Shown: positions 37,801 through 52,800, counted from the first letter of the stretch. The stretch: 64,000 bases of DNA from Cryptomeria japonica (GCF_030272615.1 NC_081413.1:23562501-23626500), one strand, 5' to 3'. Notes: a model not told the origin generated them from the sequence alone. Made by a program: numbers and translations.

Positions 37801-40800
37801 CTCTCAATGAAAGGGAGAGGTCACACCTCTTCATCATGTATGCCCTTTGGCAAGAGACACACCCTTTCACCATTAGCACCCTTTGAAAGAGTGCAACTCT
37901 TCATCATTTCTGCCCTTTGAAAGGGACACAACCTCTCATAATCAAATCTGCACTTATTATTTAAATCAGATCTATCTGCACTTCTCATTTCCAAATTATC
38001 CCCCCTCTCAAATGAGGTTCTCTTCTCCCTTTTATATCTCATAAGAGGTTCTCTTCTCCCTTTTATATCTCATTGTTGAGGGAGTCGCAACTTTTCCTTT
38101 CATTTCTTTTGACTTTTCATTAACTTAATTAATTTTTCATTAATTGTATTTAATTATATTATTTTATATTTTAATTTAATTTTCAATATTTTAATTTTAT
38201 TATTATCATTTATTATTTTATTTTATTTCAAAGTGGGGACATTACACAATATGATTTTAAACTCATAATTCTTAGAATTAATTATAATAAGGCATATCTC
38301 AATAATGCTTTCAATGGTTGTTTAAAATAATTTTGGTGTTGATCATGAGCTATCCATTCCCTATAAACCTCATCACATTGGTGTAATGGAAAGGAAGCAT
38401 TTGGTTTAGTTTATCGATTCATCTCTAAACCTCTTCAATCCCATTTTGAGTGACAAAGAGAATTCTAAATTTTGTTAAATGGTACTCTTCATGTTGGTTT
38501 ATTTTATTATGCAAATTGTGAATTTATTTTAAAATGACATTTTAATTAAAATCTAGAGGGAGATCTACTTGTGGATATTGTTTTCTTGTTGTATTAGGTG
38601 CTATCTCATAGTATAGTGAACATCATCAATCTACTTCTCTTGGTTCTACAAAAGTTGGAATAAAGGTTGTAACAATATTCAAAGAAGCTTGATGGCTAAC
38701 AAGATTACCTCAAGACTTGGGGCTACCTCATTACTCTTTGACAATATTCCATTACAGATCAAATTGAAGACAAGCAAATTTCTATTTTGTATTGTAAAGA
38801 TGAAGATAAAAGATACAGATATTTATTTCAGATCACTTTGTAAATAGAAGTTCCAATTTCATTGTAAAATTCTTGGTTTGCAACCCATTGAAGGTTTTGA
38901 TGTAAACTCCCCAAGCAAAGCTTAAGGGGGGGTGTTAGGAATTAATCTTTACTTGGTAAAGTTAGTTTCCTTTTAGTTGTTACTTGTAGGAATATTCCTA
39001 AGGGATCTCTACAAGCCTTTTGTCTTATTTGAGTTCTCACAACTCATTTAATTTATTCCAAATATGTGGAATATTAGTTTTTCCTCCTTATGAGGATTGT
39101 AACACTTTGCACACACATAGGATGATAGATGGCATCCTTAGACTTGGGAGTTACATTTGCAACTCCTCTCTCACCTCTATATATTTGAGGTGCCTCTCTC
39201 TTTTCTTCAATGGAAGCATTTCTACGCTAAGCTCATTCTCTCTCTCTCATTGTATTTTCTTAGGCTTTATGCCATCTTCATAATCATGGGGTTTTTTTCT
39301 TTGCTTTTTCCCCTTACAAATCTTGTGTCTCCTTCTTGGATTAAGTTGTGCTTGCTCTTGATTTTGCTTCTCATTTTTATGGTAATATTCTACCTTCAAA
39401 CAATTGCTCATTGATTAGTTCTTTCTTGGTACTTCATGTTATTTTCCTTTCAAATTCTTTAAAGCTTATAAAAGTATGGATTAACTTACGATGTAGCTTC
39501 CAGTTTTGAAACTAGCTCACTGCCCTTTTTCTTATCAGATTTTCCACCTGTAATGTGAAGTCAAGAAAAATATAAGGATCACTAAAACAGTCAACAAAAA
39601 CAGTTTATTTGACCTACAGATTTTAAATTTTAGAGCATGAACACTGTTTACCTTCTACTGACTCTGGAATGTACTTTGCTAGTCGATATTTCTGAAGATC
39701 ACATATATCGTCAGATAAACAAAAATTTCTAAACATGCAAATATATACACAGAGACATAAAGCCATTGTACACTATGAAAGACATCAAAAAATGAATTGC
39801 ATGAACCTGTAAATGGCTTTTCACGTGATAGATAGTAAGCCCTTGGACACCCATAACCTTAAGAACTCCCTTAGGCGTAGCCCCTACAAAAAGCAATACC
39901 TGAATATCAGAGGTGAGATTACACATTGATAAAAGCTCGCTAAAAAATAAATCTCCTGATGAAGTCCACAAAAATGTGCAAGTTATTAGTGTGGTTTGTC
40001 TACCAGATATTCATTCCAAAGATAATTTGTGTTTGAACAATCAAGCAGTCAGTACTGACAAGAGAAAACAAATCATAAACATAATAAACATAAGCTTGTT
40101 AACTGAATATATTGTTATATCTTGAAATGGCAGACAAAACAACAAGATTTAATGTACAAAACAAGAGATACAGGTTTCCACAAGATTGGTAAGATGTAAA
40201 TGATTTCCTGATCTTTACAATGTTGGAATAAAATCCTATTTATTATTCCTTATAATGTTGGGAATAAAATGCTATATTCACAAGTATACTTAAATCCAAA
40301 ATGAAAAACCTAATCAATTGAGATAAACTGTCCCACCTACAGAACTCAGAAGAGTGGGAAAGCATGAGAACTCACTTCTTCATCTTCTCCCAAAATCCCT
40401 TTACTTTCTAAAAAGAATGCAGTAAGACAAGTAAATATCAACAAGTTCTTAACACCATATTTACCAAACAAAACCAGATCTCATCCAGATCCTATTCGAT
40501 CTGTAACTTTTATACATACCAGAACAGTCTGACCCTATCCGGATGTTTATTATTATCTTTTCTTTTCTATAGTTCAAAATTCTATTTCTCTGCAAGCTTA
40601 CATTCAAGCCAACCTCATCCATTTAACCCAGAAATTAAAGTTACAAATATATTTGATTTATAAGCTATTTCACTCTCTGAACTGAAATTTTCTTAAATAT
40701 TTGTGAATTTTCCATTTCAGAGTTGTCTCCACCTATACAGATGATAGTTCCTGAACTTGGTATATAAGCTCAAAACTTTGTTGCTCACCAAGCTAAAGAT

Positions 40801-43800
40801 GATAACATAGGGAAAATGCCTCCTTCGGTCAAGCTGTCACTGATGTGTGTCCACATTTCTATGGAACATGCAGACTACCTCCTTTGGAACCATCTAATCA
40901 ACTTTGATTTGGTTCCAAGTTATTCATTCTTAATGTGCAATCCTACTATCTCAATTAAGAGTGCAAAGATGGAGAAGCAGTTACATAAGATTCTTGAACA
41001 AAATTAGATTTGTCCAGGAAATTCTCTATATGATCACAACAACTTTAATTGCATGTAAAAAAGAACAAAATGAATGGAGATTGTCGAGACTTGCATATTA
41101 TAGAGCATTTAAATAGAAAACGATAATAAATAGCTACCCACTTCTTGGATTGATAATCTCATACAGAAGTATTAAGATGTCAAATATTTCTGTAAAACTG
41201 ATCCATCTTCAAGATACCATCAGGTCCGTGTACAACATTAAAATGTTTGCAAATAAAACATTGTCCTTATGAGTTGCTAGTTATGCCTTTTATTCTTAAC
41301 AATGCTCCAACAACAACCATGAGAATACTAAATGATATGTTTGCAAAAGTTTATGGTAGCATATACCTCAATGACATATTATCTAATATTGGCAAGTATG
41401 AGGACCATGTCAAACATCCTTTCACCCACAAACTAATGGTCAAACTGAGGTAGTTAACTTGTTGGTTCATGCTCATTGGATCTTTCACAACCAAAATAAG
41501 CAATGGAACACTTATCTTAATGTATTATGCCATAGTCACGATAGCGCTATCCATGTTTCTATAGTATACCTTTCATTTGAGGTTTTTAAATGGGTCTTTT
41601 GCTCCCTAGAAGAATCCAACAGCTGTTGTCACTACTTCAATCATCTCATCCCCAAAAGGAGCCAGATAAGACTTATTTCTTTTGTCTAAAATTTATCTAA
41701 AGCCCATGCACAGGTTCACGATACATTGTTGAAGACTCAATCTAATTACAAAATGCTCCACATTTTCAGATTTGCAACAAGTTCAGCTCTACTTAGAAAT
41801 ACACTAGCAGTATTTTTCCTTTGAAAAATATCACAAACTCAAACCCATTTGGCAAGGACCTTACATCTTTTTGCTACAGCATGGAGAAAATACTTTAAAA
41901 ATAGATCTTCTTTCTTGGCTTGGTATACAAAGTTGTCATTGCACATCAACTTCAGCGTATAAGCCACTACATATTGAAGAAGAAACTGTCAGATAGAATT
42001 CTAGATTTCAATCTACTTTGGATGATTGCATTCTTCTTGATGTCTATGACTCTATACCAACATATTAGGGAAAACTCCACTAAGTTGTTCACAAAGGCTC
42101 ATTGGCAATTGCCAAATCAAATTAAGTGGATGTCCTGATCAGGAATTATGCAACATTTTCTACATCTATTGATTCTTGATAGATCATGAAAGTCAATTAT
42201 ATTCAGCTAACTAAGCTAAATATCTCAGTTCGCTAGTTAAATTGATTGAATATGCAACTTGAAGACTCTCTTAGTACCCATCTAGCATAGTTCAGCAGAG
42301 GCATATTTAGCAGAAGGCACAGCATATGAATCCAATGTAGGAATTTCAGGAGCAATCTTGTAACATCCCTATTATGATTTTAAGTACTCATTTGATATCT
42401 CTGGATGTTGTCCAAAGAAATAATAGAACTATTGATAGCTACAACACTTTAAACAACAGGAAATAAGACCCCAATTTATTTGCTCATCCATACAAGTGAA
42501 AATAAAATTAAACTTCTGAATATTAAAGGATAACACCAATGTTATATGAAACACAGCTACAACATGTGCAAGATTCCCTTATATAATATTCAAGTTAGAT
42601 ATTTTACACATTATTCACAGTATCAGTAGTTTAGTTTTATGCTGTGGTACCAGTCCGCTTGGTGGAGGTCCCAGGTTTGGGTCCATTCCAGCTTGGGTCT
42701 GGGTTTGCATCTGGTCTTCCTGCAGGGCCGTCCAAGGTACCTTTATGGCCTGCAGCTCCATCCTGAGTGAACCTAGGGCAACTTTGGAGGGTACCCACAC
42801 CCAACCAGCAAATTTTACAGGAAATATAGTCAAGTGCCAGTTAGGGAATATAGCAGGTAATATATGATGTTACAGGATAAAATCAATGCTGAGGAAGGCG
42901 ACAAATTTATAAAGTATTGCAGTGTTGGGATGGTCTTTTTTTGGATGTGAAAGGAATGGTAGATGGACTCGGTATTCTATGGAACCCTAATTCCATAAAG
43001 GCATGTCTTGTTGACATAAACAAAAGGTGGATGATTTGTAATATGAAATGTAAGATCACAAACCTTGAATTCCCTTTAATCAATGTATATAGACCCATCC
43101 AAACAAAGGAAAAAGCTAAGCTATGGGAAGAACTAAGAATCAAATATGCAAATTTGAGATGGAAAAATATATAATTGGAGGTGACTTCAATGTGATCCTA
43201 GATCTAATAGAGAAAAGTGGAGGCCTAAATAGAATTAATAGAACCATTTTAGACTTCCAGAGGTTCGTGAATGAAATCGAATGGATAGACAATGTCCCCA
43301 AGAATGGTTGCTACACTTGGACCAATAGAAGGATTAGTTTTACAAACATATCGGAAAGGTTGGATCGGTTTTTGGTGGGACTGTTGTCATTTTATGACAC
43401 CCTTGGTCCATCAGTGAGAACCGATCAGAGATATGTTCTATGGACCACCGCTGCCTCAGTTGATCAAGGAGAAAACAATGGAATCATAAAGTATGAAGTG
43501 TTGTCTTGCCGGACCCTCCAGGTTCCCAAGTCTTCCCAACTTCGGTGACCCAGGTCCCCAAAGTTTTCCAAGCTTCTTTCCGGCTGGCAACACTTCCGGA
43601 TGGCGTGATCGACACTCAAGGCTTTAAATGCTTCTTTCCGTCTGGCAACACTTCCGGATGGCGTGATCGACACTCAAGGCTTTCAATGCTCCAACAGCTT
43701 TTGTGACTTATGCACCTTATTTTGTGGAGCCACAGGGGTGCATTTAATGTTTTTGGCAGGATTTCCATCAAGAGAGGTACAGGGCCATGCTTGTTGTGAT

Positions 43801-46800
43801 GAGTTATGTCATGTCTACATGCTCTGACTTTGGAAGGTCAGTCAATCCACCCTTCTCAGGGTTGCCTTTTCAGGGTATGGCTAGGTTGCTTGCATGTACA
43901 GAAGTCAAGTGCATGCACTTCCCTACACTCCCAGACTGACATACGGGGGTCATGATCACTATTGTAACCAATTTTCTATATAAAGGTTGTTAAGCCTCAT
44001 TGTAAAGGGTTCTCTCCTTGCTGGCTTGAGCTATTCTATGCTCTCTCACTTCTCTTGTATTATTCTGTATTTTGCAACTGTAAGTTGGCCATTGGCCTTA
44101 TAATTAATTGAAATCACCATTCTTGCCTTCTTTCAACTTATGTGTGTTGTGTATGTTTTCTTACCTTCATCATAGGTGTATGTTTTGTGGCTCTTCTCTC
44201 ATTTATGTTGTGTTAACTTATTTCTGAGTGTGACTTGTGGGAAACCTTCTCCCCTCTTGGCATTCAGCGAATTCTAACCTCCATACATGCATTGGGGTCA
44301 CTCATATAGCTGAAGTTTGTGCATCTCCTAGGTTTTTCAATTGATTTTTCGTGTCATTTCGAGTAGGGAGAGGAACAATCTCTTCTTGGTGCATCACCTC
44401 CTTTTATTTCAAGCAATTCTCTCTTCCCTTTACCTCTGCAAGTTGTTAGGATAGGCTTAGGAGTAAGTTTTGAAGTGCTGAGTTGGTTCAACACCTGCAC
44501 CTGGATTGAGAAGGAAGTCAGCCTTCTTCGGGGATTCGACCCCTTGCGCAAGGTCCCACACTTTGGGGTTGTTTCCATGTTTCACAAGGTTGCTAAGTTG
44601 ATAGCTCAGCAAGGGTCCGAGCTTTTGTGATAACAAGGACCATATTAGATAACAGAAGATCATCTATTTTCTTCCTTGATACTCCCAATTTCCTTATCTA
44701 ATCACTTGCCTGTGCAACTTGACCTTGGAAAGATCTCAAAGGAAGGGCATGACAACCTGACATCTCTAGAAGTATCAATAAGAAGGTTGAATTTATTAGC
44801 AAATGCGACAAGGATATACAATTGGTATGGCCCACTCTTAATCCACCTACAACTTGTAATATCACAAAATCAAATGTTAAAGCGGATGCCAAATGGATGC
44901 CACTGAAGAAAGGTAGATACAAACTTAATTTTGATAATGCCACCAGAGGGAATCCTGGAACGGCCGGAATCAGGTGTATCATTAGGGATTTCGTGAGCAA
45001 CTATGATGGATATTGTATGGGTCCATTGGGGTGGCCACAAACAATGAGGCCGAATTAGAGGCTCTGGCCAAAGGCCTCCAATTATGTAAAGATAAAGGAT
45101 ACACAGAGGTGGATTTTGAAGGTGATTCGATGCTTACTATAAACAGAGTCATGGAAGGCAATATGGCTAATTGGAAGTTGATGCAGACAGTGACTAGGAT
45201 AAAAGAAATCATGAGTGATTTCCACGACCATAGTTTTGCACATATCTTCAAAGAAGCAAATCAAGCGATGGATCACATCACCAACATGGGTATTGACTCA
45301 AACTGTAGGGAAAGCATCTCCAATGAGATCTGTACATGGCCTGATCTCGAGGGAATCATCACAATAGACAAAGAGATGCTAGAGAACCAAAAGCGGATGG
45401 GAGTGGGATACTCGATATCCTAAGATATGATCCCATCTTGGTCTAGTGCCATATCTTCAGGACTAAGATTGGATCCAAAAAATGCAGGAAGGTATGCTCT
45501 ACGTACCTACAAACACACAAGAATAGTGTATGAAATGTGTTCATCCCTTCATGGAGGAACTTTTGAGGGAGATGGAATCTGCCAACCTTCCCCATGTGAA
45601 CAACTGAATTAACAAAGGATGGGATTGACTAATCAGTGTGACCCATCGAACCAGAGAGTGAATGACACGATGGATTCCTTGAAAGAGGTTCCTTATAGTA
45701 CAGATTTGGAAGATCTATCCTCAAAATGCTAAAAAGTAAAGGCATGCGAACACATTTATATAGAGTGAATGACACGATGGATTCCTTGAAAGAGGTTCCT
45801 TATAATACAGATTTGGAAAATCTATCCTCAAAATGCTAAAAAGTAAAGGCATGTGAACACATTTATATATGGGAACACATAGCCTAGAAACTCAGACTAG
45901 ATTGGAGAAGTATGGCAAGCCAATTTGATGTGGGATGTCTCTGCAGAACGAAGACTTTGGACCAACAAATGTGGGAGGCTATTCAAATGCAGCAATGTAG
46001 GCATAAAAAATGCAGACAAGTCAATGATTGAAACCAGTCTTGGAGGTGAAAATCATTTTCACGATGGGCATTTATACAACTACTTCTTCACACCGATTGT
46101 TCAGACCTTGGGTCGCAGGTGGAAGGATTCCAAATCAGAAACAAAATTGTTGTTGAATATAATTGGCCAAAGGTTGCAGACGCTATCTTCAACGTTGACG
46201 AGAGCAACATTTCTGGATGCCTGGCAGCATTTTTCATATGGAGGGCGGATGAATCTAAGGAAGAGGCAATGCAAGTCACTAACACAGCATGGCATGCTTT
46301 CCAGAACAACATCCAAAAGGAGGATTTTGCAAGACTTATCAGTATAATGGGACATAAATGTTTCCAGAAAATACCAGAAAAAGGGTCATGAACCTAGGAA
46401 TAGGGATGGCTTTCTTCATCTCCCATAAAATCATGGTACATATCCTTAAGGGATAGGTCTGGGTTTCTTAGTTTTACAGATGTAGGCAAGAAGTTAGGAT
46501 TTTACCTCAATGATGAGGTCTCAAAGATGTAATATTTTCTTTCAAGCTTAATACAGGGAGCTACCCCAACTTGGTAATGCTTAATACAGGGAGCTACCCC
46601 AACTTGGTAATGCTTACTTAAAAAAATAAAAATAAATGACCATTAAATATAACATTAATTACTTTAATATTTATTATTTATGCACTATAAAGTATGCTTT
46701 GTGCAATACAATGTACTTAGAGATATAAATATAAACCAAACAATCCTATTTTCTACAATTCATGGGTTTAACTCCCTATTTTATTTGCTCTATATATCTC

Positions 46801-49800
46801 TATGTGATGGAAATGCCATTAAAAAATTTTAAATATTGTTTTTTTGTTTTATTTCCTTTTTTACTTTTTTTTTTATCCTATTTTTTCCCATTTTCTTAAA
46901 TTTTTTCAAAAAATATAATACTTTTGGTTTGCCGATTACTTCCCCAAACGATTTTTGCTGCTTGTGCCAATGGCACTATTTGTGGTATTCATTTACTAGC
47001 ACCTACATCATCTAATATGTATAGAGATGATGGAATTTTTGAAGAGCAATATGATGAATTTTTATCAAAGATGGCTGATTGTTGACACTTGACATTATTA
47101 TTTTTTTAACTTTAATTATATCATGATATTTGAGTTTGACAAATATTCGACTATTCATATGGGTGTTTTTAATTATATAAAATAAGATGCTCTATGGTGT
47201 AGTTTTGAATTTGATTACAATTGCAAATATGTATATATTTCTGGTTTTTATATGCTTCTGTATGGATGGGCCCAAATTGGACCCAACCCCGTAAAAATAA
47301 TTGACCAAACTCTCAAACTCAAAACCAAACCCAAATCAGTACTAGGACTAATAACTTAGGTTTTATGTGAGAGAATTGCAACAATAGGTTCCACACTTAC
47401 AATTAACCTAAAACACTGGGTCTTAACTGACAATTCTTAGACAATGGATAATATAGTTCCCTAAGGATGGCAACACCCTACAAATGGACATAATTACAGC
47501 TGCAACTTCAATGTATGGTGCAATCAGCGCCCTAGTAATTCAACAACAAGCTTACAATCAACTATTCGTGCAATCTATCTACTAGGGTTTGTCGGTGAAC
47601 TGTATCTCTAGTATTACAACCCTCCTTGTTGCCTCCATGATGTTGTGGATTTTGCTAGTATTTGCTCTCAGAGGCCCTAAACATTGTTGTGACTCTTTCT
47701 ACCCAAAATGAAGAGTAATAGGTTGTATAAAACAATCAATCTTAAGTGAACAGCAAGCAGAAATTCAGCAATAAATCTCTTCTAAACTGTGCCAAATGAC
47801 GGTCAACCACATATTATGTTCCCAGCTTGATGCTATGATCAGATTTAAGGCATCTCCTCAATGGTGCAATCTGCCCCAAATATCCTGTAATCAGCTCTTA
47901 ATCACCCTTCATAGATGGTAACCTTCCTTGTATGGTAGTGCTCAAATCTAGCTTCTATGTTGGTATTCTAATTCAGCCTCTAAAAATCAGAAAATACTAG
48001 AAATCTCTAGCGGCTAGGGATTTTGGACTTGATATTGAAATTTGGCAGTGAACTTCTTCCTTAAGATGGCCCCTCAGATCTATCCCAAGTAATTGATGAG
48101 CTAGTAAGATCACTCTCCCAAACCACTGGTAAATATTTGTTTGCATAAATTTTGCCAAAAATCCTGAAACTCAATATATAAACCTCCCAATATGCCTTGG
48201 TGATGAAAAGATGATTTAACTTGCAAAAAACATTGTAGCGACACTATAGCAATTGAAAAATGTCTTTGAATCCTTCACAAATCAGCACAAATTGTGATTC
48301 TCAGATGGAATCACCCTACATTGGAAGCAAGGGTTTCATCCTTGATTCCAAATGTGGAATCTACAAGGGTTTTTGTCCTCTCAAACCCCGAACAAACCAA
48401 GGGTTTTCATCTTTGGATGCCCTAGATTGAACAAAACTGCTCAAATCCAAAAATTGGATGCAAAAAAAAACTCCCATAATAATCAAAATGAGGACAGGCA
48501 CCTCCTTGATAAACTTTTTGAATTGGCCCTTCGGTCCTAAATTTCCCTAAAAGTATTTTAAAATACTGTTAATATTCTTGTTTTATTTTATATTTATTTC
48601 AAATATTTAAAAATACATCTATTTAATGCTAGTGTTTAAAAAACACTTTTTATTTAAATATTATAATATTACTAAGTTGCCCTTAAATTAGAGATTATCA
48701 AGCCCAACTTAAATAATATTATTAATATATCTTAACCCAAAAAAAGGGGCCATGACAGATCTATACACCCATGAACTAGAAGAGCAACAGGAAAAGTGCA
48801 CAACTGGATTGTTCTGTTGCAGCCAAAAATGTCTTTGTTAACAGATTTCCTATAGCTGAAACCATGATGCGTAGAACCTAGCTTCATGAAAAGTTCATCC
48901 AAGGCCAAAACCATCGAAATGCAAGCAAGGGAAATGGAACATTTTGATGTCTCTCTTTTCCAAGTCCTATGTCATTTGGGACATCCATACAAAGGATGTT
49001 GTGATTTTGTGTATGTGTACACCCCTTGTCAATCTTCCAATTTTTGGATGAATGATTATATAAATGTAGAATATGAATGTTCAGTAGAGAAGCCCTAAGA
49101 GCACCACTGATATGATGTTGGTGTTCTTGGACACCTTAAGAAGGCAAATTGGATTGTAAAGTTGCAAGAGATGGTACCAAGAGAAAGCATAGCCTTACTC
49201 TGTTAGAATTTTCCCACAGTAGCTTTCTCCATCATATCCCTTGTCCTATGCAGTTATCATTGTGTGTTTCAGTTCACGTTTGTTTCCCTTCATGTTTACA
49301 ACAACCTACACTTAATTTCAGCATTTCAGTAAGCACATTTCTAAGGGAACTTACTGTTTTCAAAAGAAAACACTAAGAGGACAACAGACATAGTGCATTT
49401 AAATGAATTCATATACGATAAGCTTCGTGTTGGTGAATAAGCTATGGAATATTTATGCTAACTATGGATCATCTATAGCACAAATTTGGGAAAATTAAGG
49501 ATTAGGTGAGCACATAAATTTGGCGTAGAAGTTGGTCAAAACAAGTGAAATAGAAGGTAAGTTTTATTAAGGCTATATACATGGAAGAAGGCTTACGACT
49601 AATCCACCAAAGACATGTTATCTTCTTCAACTGTGAGTGTAAGTTCTGTTTATGTTTCCAATGGTGTCAGTGTTTTTCTCAATATGCTGACAGTAAAACA
49701 ATTTCTAAAATAGTTTTACAACAATTTTTTCCTCTCCTAATCTATTGGACCGTTCAGTCCATGAAATCTTCCCAAGAAGGCAAAGGGGAATGAACTCTTT

Positions 49801-52800
49801 AGTCTCAAGATAGTTATTATATTTCTTAAAAAGGGATGTATACATGTTTAGCTTCGGGATTGGTACCTCAAGCATTCCTATGCTTAGCCCACTGTCAATC
49901 ATAGCCAAGATTGTAGTGGCAATGCTACCTTAACAAAGTCAATTAATCTCCTCATTTAGAACCAATGTTGAGTTGGAACCAATCCCCACCTTACAAGAAG
50001 CGAAAACAAATTATTCTTCAGAGATTGCTTCAGTCTGTATGACAGATTTTATGACTTTGATATACAGACTGAATTGCAGCTCAAGCATGCTTCTACCATG
50101 GATATTCCTCCTATTGCATCTATTATCTTTGAATTAATAATTAAGTGGGAAGGTCAGGTCAACTTTGGGGGAAGCTAGGTAGCATTGTTGATACTTTATT
50201 GTCATTGTGTTTAACCCACATACTTAAAGTGAGAATCATTCTATGTTAGATTACAAATTTAGAAATAGAAACATTGGGTATTGTTGATGTGTTTTTTATG
50301 CACATGCAAACACAGAATAAAATACCTAAAGGTAACTTATCCTCTCTTGAATAAAGCCTCCGAATGCTGAAGATGTCGCGAAAAGGTTCAATCGGGATGA
50401 CTTCAAGGTTCTTGTATGTAGGGTCTCTACGTGTGGATAAGCTCTCTGTTGTATGATGTGATTTTGCTGGAATCACAAGGGGACTTACACTTGATGATTG
50501 AACGTCTGATTTGCTTTGAATGCTGCTGGAACACAGGATTTTACTAGCTTTGATTTGAAAAAAGGAAAAAAGATGAGGGTGAGGAAAGAATCTAATCCTA
50601 ATACTAAGGAATGTAGGAGAAATGATTGATCTTTGATGAAATTCTAACTAGGTCTTGTTTCGACATCCCAGGACCATCTCCACAAGGTTAGTGCGATCTT
50701 CGAAGGAAAGCTTTATGATGTTCAAATCATCACTGCAGGCATAGACACCATCAGGCTGATGCATTTCAATGAAGAAGCGACAATTGAAGTTAAGCTTAAG
50801 CTGAATGATTCCAGTTGACTACACAAGGCAAGTCTGCAATCAACAAACTGCTAGTAGTATGGATATACAAATTCCACCATCAATCAAGCACATTTCTTCC
50901 ACTCATCTAATAACATGAAATCAAATATGAGAAGTATAGAGACCATGCAAATTGTCGAATCGACCTATAAATTTCACCATTTCTTCAATGAAGTTACAAG
51001 TCTTTTACAACAACATCTTGGCAACAATCTTTGCCTTCTCTCTCTACTCTAATCTAATTGCTATTCTATCAACTGACTAATTCACTATTCTAACTATTCT
51101 CTAATTGCTTCCAACTGCCTTAACAAATGAAGAGTCGGGGCTTATATAGTGCCCACAATACAATTCGATGGCTAAGATCAATTTGAGATCAATGGCCAAG
51201 ATTCAATAATGAAAACCCTAATTAGGGTTTGTTACAACCATTACATAACATTTAATGCTTGACCAATGATAAAATTACATCCCTAGGACTCATGTCTTCT
51301 CTGGAAAATTCAACCAATGGATAGCTGGGGTAGGTACATCGAAGTTTGTGCCACCTTCCATGAGTTAGGTACATTGAATCTGGACATGCTGAGGTGGACC
51401 ACACTGACTGGAGAAGTGATGACTAGGATGCCACCTCGTCTAACACTTGTAACTTGGTAGATATTCAACTTGATGTTGTTGAGAAGCTAGCTTTAATTAA
51501 TTCATCTGGAACTATCTGCTTCTTCAACGAACCCTTGCTCTAACTTCTTTGTCTTTGACGTGTAGGATGATGATGTACCTCGCCTTGGAATGCTGGATTG
51601 GAAGAGGTTATTCCTGATGAGGCGTAACCAAAGAAGGTCGTCCTTGTCGATGCTAGACTGGAGGAGGTCGCCCTTATCCTTGCTTGATCTTCTTTGATGA
51701 TACTGAGCTGGAGGAGATCATCTTTGTCCTGGACTGGATCTTCTTTGATGAGAGCCTGCCGACTTATAGATCCTCTGGGCTTGGGAGTCGCCATTTGATA
51801 CCTACACAACATTTCAAAAGTAGTAATATATCTTGAAGTCTAGAAATTAAACTTAGAAGGAAGATTTAAGATTTTAATTAGGAAACTTCATGATAAATCT
51901 TGAGTTATCATTTCCTAATTAACCCTGCAATACTTAGATTTTCCAAAACAAATGTGCAAAAATCAAACCTTGAACAAGAGTGTTAAGATGATTTTGCCAT
52001 ACCTCCTCTTGAGTATTAAACTCTAAGAAATGATGTAAAAATAGATGAATTTTGCTAGGCAAAGTGTAGATCAAAGCTCTCCCTTGGATAAAATGCGCCT
52101 CCTTTAGCTTGGAAAAGAACTCCACCTTCCACTAGCTTCTTCAAGATCTGGAAATTCGCCTTCAAATGTCTTCAAAAAATCTGGAAATTATCCTCCAAAC
52201 TAGCAAGAAATACGCCTCTCCAATAGCCTTCAAGATGAATTTCGCCCTCCTTAGTCTCCACACTTAGTAGAAATTCGCTCCACTCCAGCTAGATTTCACA
52301 CCTTCAATTAGCTCTCCAAATTCGCACTTGAAAGGATGATTGAATGATTTGAATTGTGAAAAAACACCTCCAATATATAGAGCGCTCACCCCTTTGCTCC
52401 CTCTAGGCCGACTTGGCAAAAAGAGGTTAAAAATAAATAATTTCCCAAAAAAAGGGGGGCCGACTTGGCAAAATAAGTGAAAATAAGGCCTTGTGCGCTC
52501 CACATTTAATTTTAATTTAATAAAAATTAATTTTAAATGCCTTCACAATAAAAGTTCGATTTTTTAAGGCCTAAAATCAATTTATTAAAAGCCAAAATGT
52601 CTTTATTTAATGCCAATTTAATTTTAATTTTTTCAAATGCCCCAAAGTTAGCAAATTTTGGTGAATTTCAAGGAATGTCAACGTTCAATTAATGCAAAAA
52701 ATGAAGGATATCATCAATTTCGCCCTGGACCCTTGGTGAAGGCCAGGAGCGATTTTTCAATCTAGACCTTGCATATCTCCTTTTTTTTTCGTCCAAAACT

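Larger units (their letters stand above)
34444..39452 (+). mobile_element. Non-autonomous copia-like LTR element
   Basis: LTRs 34444-34973 (530 bp) and 38933-39452 (520 bp) start TGTTAGGAATTAATC and end TTTCCTTTCA. The PBS TGGTATCAGAGCA follows at 34974 and the PPT TTAAGGGGGGG abuts 38933. The 4-kb interior is AT-rich with no gag or pol domain. Flanks (GTAAT and AATTC) do not form a target duplication, which suggests recombination or erosion at one end. A solo gypsy LTR is nested inside. Confidence 0.88.
42875..46640 (+). mobile_element. 5'-truncated L1-type LINE relic
   Basis: Carries an endonuclease (42930-43381 continuing at 44641-44720) and an RNase H domain (about 44880-45290), then a 3' region ending CAGGGAGCTACCCCAACTTG..ACTTAAAAAAA near 46625, in the style of plant L1 3' ends. 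No reverse transcriptase is recognisable between the two domains. The endonuclease is interrupted by a solo LTR. Confidence 0.75.

Noticed and set aside
47346-48755. Possible solo LTR ending GGGGCCATGACA
   Set aside because: No matching TG start with inverted ends and no target duplication was found.
48886-49098. 70-codon plus-strand frame
   Set aside because: No motif, no neighbour and no codon signal to support a gene.
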